Shown here piece after piece: positions 53,602-61,534 of a stretch of DNA of 64,000 nt. Within the stretch, counting starts at the first letter, position 1; every line of letters starts with the position of its first letter. The notes below the pieces were generated by a model. That model was not told the DNA's origin, ran no database searches, and saw only the letters and a list, made by a program, of their open reading frames with translations. A program made the position numbers and the translations under genes. Origin of the DNA: JAUWKC01 sp035527845 (GTDB lineage: Bacteria > Planctomycetota > Phycisphaerae > Sedimentisphaerales > Anaerobacaceae); the NCBI GenBank assembly GCA_035527845.1, contig DATKZT010000111.1, positions 1-64,000 on the forward strand, read 5' to 3'.

Positions 53602-56600
53602 GCTGATTTCTCCTCAACGGCTGCACACTCGGCTTGTCCGTTTTGTTCAGGCCGGGTGAATTCCAGGTCGCACCTCAGACACCTGCGGGCCTCGCGCGTC
53701 GCTGCTTCTGCGGAAAACGCCGTCTCCACTTCCGCAAAGTTTTTCCTCCTTGATTCGGCCGGCAGGGTAGCGGGCTCGACTCTCGCCGCCTCCTCAAATT
53801 CTTCATCGCCGACAGCGGCGGGCTCTAAGAAGAATTTTGGCAGTTTTGTCTCCGGGGGCATCCTGAGGTCTTTGCCCAGAAGGTAACGGTCGATGACCGC
53901 TGCGGCCTTTTTGCCAGCCGCGATGGCATCGGCCACAGTATTGGGCCCGGTAACAAGGTCCCCACCGGCAAATACCCCCGGCCGATTCGTACAAAGCGTC
54001 TGGGCATCGACATGCAGCCTGCCGCTCTTGCCTACGTCCAGCCCCATCGACACAAGACAATCACTGTCCGGACGTTCGCCGATTGCTACTATCAAGGTAT
54101 CTAAAGGTATAGTGAACTCGGTGCCGGGAATAGGAACGGGTTTGCGCCGACCGCTTGAGTCTATGTCACCAAGCTTGTTCCTGATACATCTAATATCAGC
54201 CAGGTGACCATGTCTGGAATCTATCTTTATGGGCGAGACAAAAGTCTCAACCCTTACTCCCTCGGCCCTGGCTGCTTCGATGTACCGTATCTTCACCGGC
54301 GAGACCAATGTTTCAAGTATAATCCCTTCCTCCAGTGCCGCTTCAACCTCTTCAGCGTAGGCGGGCATCTCCTGAGAAGTACGGCGGTACAGCAGGGTCA
54401 CGCTCTCGACTGCTTTCTGCCGCATCGCCACTCTCGCGGCATCCACCGCGGAGTTGCCGCCGCCGACGATGCCGACGTGTCCTTTGGCCAATTCCTCGCC
54501 TCTCAAATTGAAGGCTTTAAGAAACTGCATGGACGGATATACGCCCTTAATATCTTCTCCCTCGATCCCCAAATGCCAGCTTTCGTCGGCCCCAATTGCG
54601 AGGAAAACCGCTTTGAAACCATCCTTAAAAAGTTCGTCAATGGTTATGTCACGGCCAAGCGCTGTCCCATATCTTACCGTAATGTTCTCATCGAGCAGCG
54701 ATTGTATCTCCCTGCGCAACACATCCCGCGGGAGGCGATAAGCGGGGATACAACTGATAAGCATTCCCCCCGGCTCATTTTCGGACTCGGCGATCGTAAC
54801 CTTGTAGCCAGACAGAGAAAGATAATGGGCTGCTACGAGTCCTGCGGGGCCTGACCCTACAACTGCCACTCTGTCGGCGCCGATGTTTGTGTGCTTTCTG
54901 AGGGGCTTGTAAACTGACGGGTCAACCCGATCCGTGACAAACCGTTTCAAGGCTCTAACGGCCACAGCTTCGCCGCCGCTGACGGCGTGATTACATCTGG
55001 TTTCGCATTTGCGGTCACAGACACGGGCGCATATTGACGGGAAAGGATTAGCATCCCTGATGACTTTGTAGGCCGCTTCATACTCGCCCTTTTCAATCAG
55101 AGCAACGTAACGCCAGGCCTCGGTTCCCAAGGGACAAGCCGCCTGGCACGGCGCGCCCACCAAATCTTTACAAACGAAGGCGTCACATTTCTTATCAACC
55201 ACATGCCGCTCATACTCCTGGCGGAAGTAACGCAGCGTGCTAAGAACCGGATTCGACGCCGTCTGTCCAAGACCGCACATCGTGGTGTCCTTAACCACCT
55301 CCGCTAATTCTTTCAAGAGGTCCAGGTGCTCAAGGGTGGCTTTGCCTTTTGAGACATCTTCGAGAATCTCATACATCCGCTGGGTACCCTTCCGACAGGT
55401 AAAACACTTGCCGCACGACTCATCCTTGAGGAAATTCATAAAATACTTGGCTAAATCAACCATGCACGTGTTGTCATCCATGACGATCATGCCGCCTGAG
55501 CCCATAATTGAACCGGCCTCGGTCAGACTGTCGTAATCTACCGGCAGGTCGAACCTGTCGGTGGGGATGCAGCCCCCGGACGGCCCGCCCGTCTGAACCG
55601 CTTTTATCTTGGCCCTGCCCACCGGACCGCCGCCGATATCATACACGATTTCCTTGATGCTTTTACCCATTGGCACCTCGACCAGGCCGGTGTTCTTGAC
55701 CTTGCCGACCAGACTGAATATCTTCGTCCCTGAATTGTTTTTGGTCCCGATTTTGGCAAACTCCTCGGCGCCGAGTCTGAGAATCAGCGGGATATTGGCC
55801 CAGGTTTCCACGTTGTTGATTGCCGTGGGCTTGCCTTCAATACCTTTCTGTATGGGGAAGGGGGGACGCTGGCGCGGCTCTCCCATCCGGCCCTCGATGG
55901 AGCGTATCAGCGCGGTTTCTTCTCCACAGACAAACGCTCCGGCCCCCTTAACCATCTTGATATCGAAAGAAGAACCGGTTGCAAGAATATTGTCACCGAG
56001 TAGTCCTATCTCACGTGTCTGTTGCAGTGCAATATTTAGATGCTTGACGGCAACGGGATACTCATTGCGAACGTAGACTATGCCTTCGGTTGCCCCCGTT
56101 GCGTAAGCCCCTATGACCATTCCCTCAATAATACTGTGCGGATTGCCCTCAAGCATGCTACGGTCCATATAAGCACCGGGGTCGCCTTCATCGGCGTTGC
56201 ACACAAGAAACTTGCCGCGGCCGCTTGGCTGCCTGGCCAATAGTTCCCACTTCAACCCTGTCGGAAAACCACCTCCACCACGGCCACGCAATCCCGAGCG
56301 CTTCACCTCCCCGACCACCCATTGAGGGTCTCCTTTTGAGAACACGCTTGCGAGAGCGCTATAGCCGCCCTGAGAGATATAGTCGTAAATCCGAATGGGG
56401 TCTATCTTCTGGTTGAGGCCCAAGAGGCTGCGCTGCTGATTTTTGAAGAACGGAATTTCCTCACGCTTGTAGTATTTCTTCCCGGTGTTTGGGTCTCGAT
56501 ACAACAAGTGTTCGACATAGTCGTTTGAAAGCACAGCCTCAATAATCCGGGGGATGTCATCAAGCTTTACCTGGGCGTAAAATGCCTGCTGTGGCTCGGT

Positions 56601-56837
56601 AAGAACAAATGGACCCATCTCGCAGAACCCGTGACATCCTGTGATCCGAAGCCCAACCTTACCTACTAAGCTGTTATCAATAATATGCCTCTTTACAACC
56701 CTAATGATGCCGTTCGAGCCGCTCGCCTGGCACGCTGTACCTGCACACACGACTATGCGAGGTTTCTTTTTTTCGGTAGCATCGTGAAGCACACTACGCA
56801 GCTTCTTCAGCTCATCCAAAGAAGATAATTTCAGCAT
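53598..56837 (-). CDS. NuoF-GltD fusion: NADH dehydrogenase flavoprotein joined to glutamate synthase small subunit
   Basis: A 1079-residue fusion. (1) Thioredoxin-like [2Fe-2S] domain, residues ~25-100, Cys 31, 36, 68, 72. (2) NuoF: NADH/FMN site RGRGGGGFPTGLKW (184-197), GAGAFVCGEETALIRSIEG, and [4Fe-4S] Cys 475, 478, 481, 521. (3) GltD-like part from ~550: two cysteine sets (551, 556, 564, 568; 603, 607, 611, 615), FAD motif VAVVGSGPAGLVAAHYLS (657-674), second dinucleotide motif VGIVGGGNSAVDAARVAM, and GVFAGGDLVTGPNTVADAIA. It should handle NAD(H) and NADP(H) in one chain. Start MLKLSSLDEL chosen for a GGGGTG upstream and family similarity. It is 55 bases after the NuoE gene. Confidence 0.92.
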   Translation of the reverse strand: MLKLSSLDELKKLRSVLHDATEKKKPRIVVCAGTACQASGSNGIIRVVKRHIIDNSLVGKVGLRITGCHGFCEMGPFVLTEPQQAFYAQVKLDDIPRIIEAVLSNDYVEHLLYRDPNTGKKYYKREEIPFFKNQQRSLLGLNQKIDPIRIYDYISQGGYSALASVFSKGDPQWVVGEVKRSGLRGRGGGGFPTGLKWELLARQPSGRGKFLVCNADEGDPGAYMDRSMLEGNPHSIIEGMVIGAYATGATEGIVYVRNEYPVAVKHLNIALQQTREIGLLGDNILATGSSFDIKMVKGAGAFVCGEETALIRSIEGRMGEPRQRPPFPIQKGIEGKPTAINNVETWANIPLILRLGAEEFAKIGTKNNSGTKIFSLVGKVKNTGLVEVPMGKSIKEIVYDIGGGPVGRAKIKAVQTGGPSGGCIPTDRFDLPVDYDSLTEAGSIMGSGGMIVMDDNTCMVDLAKYFMNFLKDESCGKCFTCRKGTQRMYEILEDVSKGKATLEHLDLLKELAEVVKDTTMCGLGQTASNPVLSTLRYFRQEYERHVVDKKCDAFVCKDLVGAPCQAACPLGTEAWRYVALIEKGEYEAAYKVIRDANPFPSICARVCDRKCETRCNHAVSGGEAVAVRALKRFVTDRVDPSVYKPLRKHTNIGADRVAVVGSGPAGLVAAHYLSLSGYKVTIAESENEPGGMLISCIPAYRLPRDVLRREIQSLLDENITVRYGTALGRDITIDELFKDGFKAVFLAIGADESWHLGIEGEDIKGVYPSMQFLKAFNLRGEELAKGHVGIVGGGNSAVDAARVAMRQKAVESVTLLYRRTSQEMPAYAEEVEAALEEGIILETLVSPVKIRYIEAARAEGVRVETFVSPIKIDSRHGHLADIRCIRNKLGDIDSSGRRKPVPIPGTEFTIPLDTLIVAIGERPDSDCLVSMGLDVGKSGRLHVDAQTLCTNRPGVFAGGDLVTGPNTVADAIAAGKKAAAVIDRYLLGKDLRMPPETKLPKFFLEPAAVGDEEFEEAARVEPATLPAESRRKNFAEVETAFSAEAATREARRCLRCDLEFTRPEQNGQAECAAVEEKSA

Positions 56838-56892
56838 TCGGTCACCCCACGTAAATCCTAACGTAAGAACGCTTGTTCTCCCCGGGTTCCGG

Positions 56893-57783
56893 TCAAGCCA
56901 AGTCCAGCATGTGATTCCTGCATCCTCTCCGTGAACATATTTGCACGATGCCCCCGCCGCGGACAAGCATAGGCGCCATCGGCGCTTCGCATGTTGAGCA
57001 GTAAGATGCGCTGGGCAGTTGCACGCGACAATGAGGACAATTGAATTTAACGACGGCGCCCCCTGGAATGTCTAATTCTGTTGAGAAATTGTAACTGCCA
57101 TAAAGACAGGACAACCTGAGCACGCCGTCCTCGTGGTCAAAGCAGACACTTACTTTGATTGACGGGTATCCGTCGATGGCAAAGGTCTCATCCATCAAGC
57201 TACGGTTGCAACGGGGACAGCTAACCTCGATGGGGAAAATCCGCTTGTCCTTGCCTATCTCACCCTTGTCGAATCCTTTGCGGGCTTCGTCCAATAGCTG
57301 ACCAATCTTGAATTTCCTTACCTTTGAGAAGTATCGGCCGTCAATAACAACAACGGGTCCGAGCGCGCAGGCGCCGAGGCAGTTCACCGTCTCTAAGGTA
57401 AATTCTTTGTCGGCAGTTGTTTCTCCTGCCTCAATTCCGAGCTGCTGCTCCAGCTCTTCGACAATTCTCGGCGCGCCTCGGACGTGGCAGGCTGTCCCCA
57501 GGCACGCACAGACAAGGTGCTTGCCTCTCGGTTTCAGGCTGAAAGAACGATAAAACGTGGCGACTCCGTAAACATCGACCAGAGATCGCCGGGTACTATC
57601 ACTAACTATTCTAAGCGCCTTTTCAGGAAGATAGCCATGTTCCGCCTGGATTTCTTCGAGAATGGCAATCAGCCCGCCTCTGTCCTTATTATGTTTCTCA
57701 ATGACCCTCAAGATGTTCGCCGAATCGACCTCGTCCTGAACTTCAATGTGGCTGTCGCTCGAGGGAGGAGCTTCCTGTTTCAT
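56893..57783 (-). CDS. NuoE-like [2Fe-2S] protein with zinc-ribbon C-terminus
   Basis: A 296-residue protein. Residues ~20-170 are a NuoE/HoxE thioredoxin-like domain: LIAILEEIQAEHGYLPEKAL, VYGVATFYRSFSLKPRGKH, and cluster cysteines in CLGTAC (94, 99) and CLGAC (135, 139). The remaining 120 residues are unusual: four further pairs, CPRC (189-192), CPHC (249-252), CSTC (262-265) and CSRRGC (283-288), that look like zinc ribbons. The start MKQEAPPSS has GAGGAG upstream; it begins one base after the stop of the small Cys-motif gene. Feeds electrons into the NuoF half of the next gene. Confidence 0.88.
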   Translation of the reverse strand: MKQEAPPSSDSHIEVQDEVDSANILRVIEKHNKDRGGLIAILEEIQAEHGYLPEKALRIVSDSTRRSLVDVYGVATFYRSFSLKPRGKHLVCACLGTACHVRGAPRIVEELEQQLGIEAGETTADKEFTLETVNCLGACALGPVVVIDGRYFSKVRKFKIGQLLDEARKGFDKGEIGKDKRIFPIEVSCPRCNRSLMDETFAIDGYPSIKVSVCFDHEDGVLRLSCLYGSYNFSTELDIPGGAVVKFNCPHCRVQLPSASYCSTCEAPMAPMLVRGGGIVQICSRRGCRNHMLDLA

Positions 57784-57784
57784 T

Positions 57785-58072
57785 TTACTGGTACTCCTCA
57801 CAATGCCAGACCCCACCTTCAGGCCTCGGATAGACACAGGTCTGGCGGCCTTTACAGTCGCTGCAGAGCCCTAACAATTTCGCTGAGTCTTTAGCTGGGA
57901 CGAAAGATGCTAAGAACGGGTTAGCTTCTCTGTCTCTCTTTGTGGCAGGAGCACACTCAATCTCAAATTCTTCACAAAAGAACGCTGGCCTTTGAGGCTC
58001 TCTTGGAAACGCGCAAGTTGGAGCATGCTTGCATGTCGAGCACAGACCGCGATATACACTATTGCTTGACAT
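57785..58072 (-). CDS. Small protein with two tandem CxxC...CEEF/Y motifs
   Basis: A 95-residue soluble protein made of two copies of one motif. Copy 1: GLCSTCKHAPTCAFPREPQ ... CEEFE. Copy 2: GLCSDCKGRQTCVYPRPEG ... CEEYQ. Each is C-x2-C-x5-C-x11/12-C-E-E-[FY], suggesting two small metal or Fe-S sites. A 30-residue linker separates them. It is the first gene of the operon, 31 bases or so after the predicted sigma-54 start point, with AAGGA before the ATG. I do not know an experimentally assigned role; a cluster carrier or assembly partner of the flavoprotein complex is a guess. Confidence 0.8.
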   Translation of the reverse strand: MSSNSVYRGLCSTCKHAPTCAFPREPQRPAFFCEEFEIECAPATKRDREANPFLASFVPAKDSAKLLGLCSDCKGRQTCVYPRPEGGVWHCEEYQ

Positions 58073-58113
58073 AACTCATTCCTTTAAATGTGTTTTTTTA
58101 CCGCTGGTAGAAT

Positions 58114-58130
58114 TGCAAGAACCGTGCCTG
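58114..58130 (-). promoter_or_regulatory. Sigma-54 (-24/-12) promoter of the flavoprotein operon
   Basis: Minus strand reads CAGGCACGGTTCTTGCA, which matches the sigma-54 consensus YTGGCACGRNNNTTGCW at all but one position. The GG and GC pairs are exactly 10 bases apart. Expected start point is near 58103, about 30 bases before the first gene. A sigma-54 activator gene lies 210 bases upstream. Confidence 0.8.
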
Positions 58131-58303
58131 TCAATGCTCAGAGCAGATCGACAGAGGCTTACAAACAGCCGGATGGCGGATTCGAAACAAGAATTCCAAG
58201 CTTAATTAGCGAAAACGGAGGATTTTAAAAAAATATTTTTTTGTTGACCAGACGCTGCCAATGATGCAGTGCCTAACTAAAATAGAAGGAGTGAGCGGGG
58301 TGT

Positions 58304-58339
58304 TTTGAACCAGCGGGGAGGATTTGGCCGCCGTTCAAA
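58304..58339. promoter_or_regulatory. Candidate upstream activator dyad
   Basis: Inverted repeat TTTGAAC, 22 bases, GTTCAAA, about 180 bases upstream of the sigma-54 promoter, the distance at which NtrC-type activators usually bind. It lies just after the stop of the activator gene, so it could instead be part of a weak hairpin ending that transcript. Confidence 0.3.
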
Positions 58340-58342
58340 TCT

Positions 58343-59704
58343 TTAGGAAGAAGGATTTTCCGTTTTCCTGAGCTTCTCTCGCAGCGTCTTGCGATCGATA
58401 CCGAGAATCTCTGCCGCACGGGTCTTGTTGCCGTCCACGCTTGCTAGGACGTTGCTGATGTATTCGGTCTCAACTTCCGCCAGAGTCCGCGTAAACCCGG
58501 TTGTCCGCAGGGCTGAGAAACGCATTAGAGACGGTAAGTCAGGAACCTCGATGAATTCCCCATCGGTCATTACAACCAGTCGCTGGATTACGTTCATGAG
58601 TTCTCTGACATTGCCGGGCCAGTTGTAACTGGTCAGACTCTGCAAAGCCTTTTCCGAAAAGCGGGGAGGTGGCTGCCCCAGTTCGGCGGCAAACTGACCT
58701 GCAAAGTGGCGGGCCAGTAACAAAATATCGTCACCCCTTTCTCTAAGCGGCGGTATAAATATGGTGATGACGTTCAGGCGGTAGAATAGATCTTCGCGGA
58801 AAAGTCCTTTCTTTACCAAGCCATGCAAGTCTTTGTTGGTCGCGGCCAGAATCCTCACGTCTACCTTCCGCGGTCGGTTTGAACCGACCATACAGACTTC
58901 CTTGTCTTGCAGCACCCGCAGCAGTTTGACCTGCATGGCCAGACTCATATCGCTGACTTCGTCGAGAAACACAGTGCCGCCGTCCGCGGCGTGAAAAAAA
59001 CCCGCCCGCGACTCTGATGCCCCCGTAAACGCTCCCTTCACGTGTCCGAACAATTCGCTCTCCAGCAGTGACTCAGGGATGCCGCCGCAGTTTACCGGCA
59101 CGAAAGGCGCCGAAGAACAAGCACCGCTGTAATGTATCGCCCTGGCGGCAAGCTCTTTGCCCGTGCCACTTTCACCAGTTATCAGCACGGTGGCCGAAGT
59201 GGACGCCGCCTTGCCTATGGCGACAAAGACCTTGCGCATCACTTCTGAGTTGCCGATAAAACCCCTGTGCACCGCAACCACCTGATCCAGAGCCCTCCGT
59301 CCCGACCTGCGAATCTTCAGTTTATCGAGCACCCTCTGAACTGCTGAAAGAAGCTCTTCATCGGTGAAAGGTTTGGGCAGAAACTCTTCGGCTCCGGTCT
59401 TGACCGCATTGACCGCTCCCTCGATGGACGGATAGCCTGTTATCATCATCACTTCGGTGTCTTTGAAGTTCTCGCGGACATGCCGCACCAGGTCTAGACC
59501 GCTAACCTTCGGCATCTTAAGGTCCGTGATGACCAGATCCAAGGTTGTGCCTTCCATGATTTCAAGTGCCGCGGCAACGCCCGGTGCAGTAAAGACGCGG
59601 TAGCCCGCCGCCGTGAGATTTCGTTGCAACACCTCCAGTGTTGTGGTGGAGTCATCCACAATTAGAATCCGATCCTTCTTTGGCGAAGATGACATACTAA
59701 CCAT
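58343..59704 (-). CDS. NtrC-family sigma-54 activator response regulator
   Basis: A 453-residue activator. Receiver domain residues ~11-125 (DD 17-18, phosphoacceptor Asp 61 in VITDLKMPKVSG, Lys in FLPKPF). AAA+ domain ~145-380 with Walker A GESGTGKE (177-184), the sigma-54 contact loop GAFTGA (224-229) and Walker B GGTVFLDEVSD. C-terminal Fis-type helix-turn-helix, NKTRAAEILGIDRKTLREKL. It turns on sigma-54 promoters by ATP hydrolysis. The gene overlaps the end of its sensor kinase gene. The sigma-54 promoter directly downstream is its obvious target. A second ATG three codons in is also possible. Confidence 0.94.
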   Translation of the reverse strand: MVSMSSSPKKDRILIVDDSTTTLEVLQRNLTAAGYRVFTAPGVAAALEIMEGTTLDLVITDLKMPKVSGLDLVRHVRENFKDTEVMMITGYPSIEGAVNAVKTGAEEFLPKPFTDEELLSAVQRVLDKLKIRRSGRRALDQVVAVHRGFIGNSEVMRKVFVAIGKAASTSATVLITGESGTGKELAARAIHYSGACSSAPFVPVNCGGIPESLLESELFGHVKGAFTGASESRAGFFHAADGGTVFLDEVSDMSLAMQVKLLRVLQDKEVCMVGSNRPRKVDVRILAATNKDLHGLVKKGLFREDLFYRLNVITIFIPPLRERGDDILLLARHFAGQFAAELGQPPPRFSEKALQSLTSYNWPGNVRELMNVIQRLVVMTDGEFIEVPDLPSLMRFSALRTTGFTRTLAEVETEYISNVLASVDGNKTRAAEILGIDRKTLREKLRKTENPSS

Positions 59705-60836
59705 TTTTCTCAGTATCCTGCGACTCGCCTATGGGCAGTTGAATTTCAAAACGAGTACCACAGCCCACTTTGCTCTCAACTTCAATTGAGCCGCCATGTG
59801 CGGTGACAATGCCGTGGACCACGGGCAGACCCAGACCCGTGCCTTGACCAACGTCTTTGGTCGTAAAGAAAGGAACAAATATTTTCTCAAGAACGTCCTT
59901 GCTCATCCCGGCGCCTGTGTCTTGCACGACCAGACGGACATTAGAGTCGCAGAATCGTGTGCTGATTGTGATCCGCCCCGCTCCGTACATCGACTGCAGG
60001 GCATTGACAACCAAATTGACCAGAACCTGATTCAACTGAGCAGGGTCGGCTGTGATCTCCGGCAGGTTTGGTGAAAGTTCTCGAACGAGTTCTATTCCCT
60101 CTTTGGCACAGCGAGCCTCAACGAAGTAGAGGCTGTCCTGCACTACTTCATTCAGATTCACCTTGGCTTTCACGGGCAGCCTTTGTCGGGCAAAGACCAA
60201 AAGCTTCTGTATAATCTCCCGTGCCTGCAAAGAGGCCGCTTCGATCTTTTCAATATCCTTTGCTGCCGAAGCTGGAACTCCAGAGCACCTTTTTGCCAGT
60301 TGGGCAAACCCGAGAATATTTCCCAGGGGCTCGTTCAACTCGTGTGCCACGCCCGCGGCAAGCATTCCAAGCGTGGCCAGCCGATCTGCATGCCTGATCT
60401 GAGCATGCAGCTTCAATTTATCTTTCTCCGCCTGTCTGCGCTCTATGATGATTGCTACCTGTCGCGCCACCTCGTCAATCAGGTTCCGCTCCTCCTTAAG
60501 AAAGGGACCCTCGTCAAGTTCGGGCTTCTGCTCTGCGTAGACAATCTCAATTACACCTTTTTGGCTGTCGCTGGCCACAATATCTGCCGTTTGTTTCTGA
60601 GGGCCCTCCCGAAACCCCGGCGTATCGTACGCCATGTTGTCGAGTGTAATTCGGGCGGACGCTATATCAGGGTATTGCCAAGCGGCGGGTAGCAGTTCGA
60701 CAACGCTCTGCAGAACTTCATCAAGCGACATGCTTGGCTTTCCAGCAATCTGCGCAATGCCGTAAAGACAGGTCAACTCTTTAACGCGCTCCCGCAATGC
60801 CAGCTTCTCGTAGTAGGATAATTGGTCATTCGTCAT
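59697..60836 (-). CDS. Cytoplasmic GAF-type sensor histidine kinase
   Basis: A 379-residue kinase without membrane helices. An N-terminal GAF-like sensing domain (~20-130, from LTCLYGIAQIAGKPSMSLDE) is followed by a short coiled segment (ERRQAEKDKLKLHAQIRHAD). Then comes the HisKA box with phosphoacceptor His 165 (GVAHELNEPLGN), N box NLVVNALQSM, G1 DTGAGM and G2 GTGLGLPVVHGI. It should phosphorylate the adjacent NtrC-type regulator in response to a cytoplasmic signal. Start MTNDQLSYYEK is chosen; an upstream in-frame ATG at 61010 would add 58 residues of unlikely sequence. Confidence 0.9.
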   Translation of the reverse strand: MTNDQLSYYEKLALRERVKELTCLYGIAQIAGKPSMSLDEVLQSVVELLPAAWQYPDIASARITLDNMAYDTPGFREGPQKQTADIVASDSQKGVIEIVYAEQKPELDEGPFLKEERNLIDEVARQVAIIIERRQAEKDKLKLHAQIRHADRLATLGMLAAGVAHELNEPLGNILGFAQLAKRCSGVPASAAKDIEKIEAASLQAREIIQKLLVFARQRLPVKAKVNLNEVVQDSLYFVEARCAKEGIELVRELSPNLPEITADPAQLNQVLVNLVVNALQSMYGAGRITISTRFCDSNVRLVVQDTGAGMSKDVLEKIFVPFFTTKDVGQGTGLGLPVVHGIVTAHGGSIEVESKVGCGTRFEIQLPIGESQDTEKNG

Positions 60837-61077
60837 TGGAGTCCCCGTTACCTCGGAAAACCGCAAAGCAAGAGGCTTTCTGTCAAGTTTTCCTTTTGTA
60901 TGATTATACCGGACTTCACCGCTGCCCGTCAACTTTCCCGCTTTTAGCAGCATTATGAGCCAGCCAGTGGCCAGCACTTGGCTTAACGACAAGTCCAAAG
61001 ACGTCACCACAGCAAACGCTCACGTGCCATCTTTGTGAGTAATCAGCAACGGATTTCCTAATTCACTTACCGTTCGG

Positions 61078-61200
61078 CTATTCGTGGAGATGATCCAAAA
61101 TACGGTTTACTACCCTTCGAATTGCCCGTGTGTTTTCGCAGATCTCCCCGAGCGTTTGGAGGCTCTTTTCTTTTTCATCTGATTTTTCCTGTGGTGTCAT
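61078..61200 (-). CDS. Possible 40-residue charged helical protein
   Basis: Short ORF MTPQEKSDEKEKSLQTLGEI... ending RVVNRILDHLHE. The composition (Lys/Glu-rich start, amphipathic heptads) looks like a real small helical protein and not random frame noise. No clear Shine-Dalgarno is seen. It lies 240 bases upstream of the sensor kinase start, same strand. No similarity recognised. The rest of 60837-61534 is AT-rich with no other gene. Confidence 0.35.
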   Translation of the reverse strand: MTPQEKSDEKEKSLQTLGEICENTRAIRRVVNRILDHLHE

Positions 61201-61534
61201 TTTGAAATGATAACGCGGCAACGCGTAAACTTGCTGAAAAACTTGAATTCATGAAGGCAGAGCATTCAAGGTCTGTACAAAAACAGGGATTACAAGCAGC
61301 CCGGAGTCCCAAAAGGTGGGGTCTCGTATAAATCTGTAAGAATATTGCATCGGAAATGAAGAATCGTGACAGTTCACATAGATTATTGTACAATTGTAAG
61401 ACTCGAACGGATAAAGTTATGCTTTCTTAGAGTGTAAATGAGGAATCGACGGTTCATATAATGAATCGTCGATTTGCAATAAGTTCATACCAATAGAGAT
61501 GAAGGGAACTCGTACGAAGGGCTGGAGACCTAAA

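Noticed and set aside
52909..57783. Interpretation as a complete NAD-reducing hydrogenase
   Set aside because: NuoE, NuoF and HoxU-like parts are present, but no [NiFe] or [FeFe] catalytic subunit is encoded in or next to the operon.
58325..58342. TTCAAATC resembling a tRNA T-loop
   Set aside because: No matching T stem, anticodon arm or acceptor stem can be formed around it. No tRNA or rRNA was found in the window.
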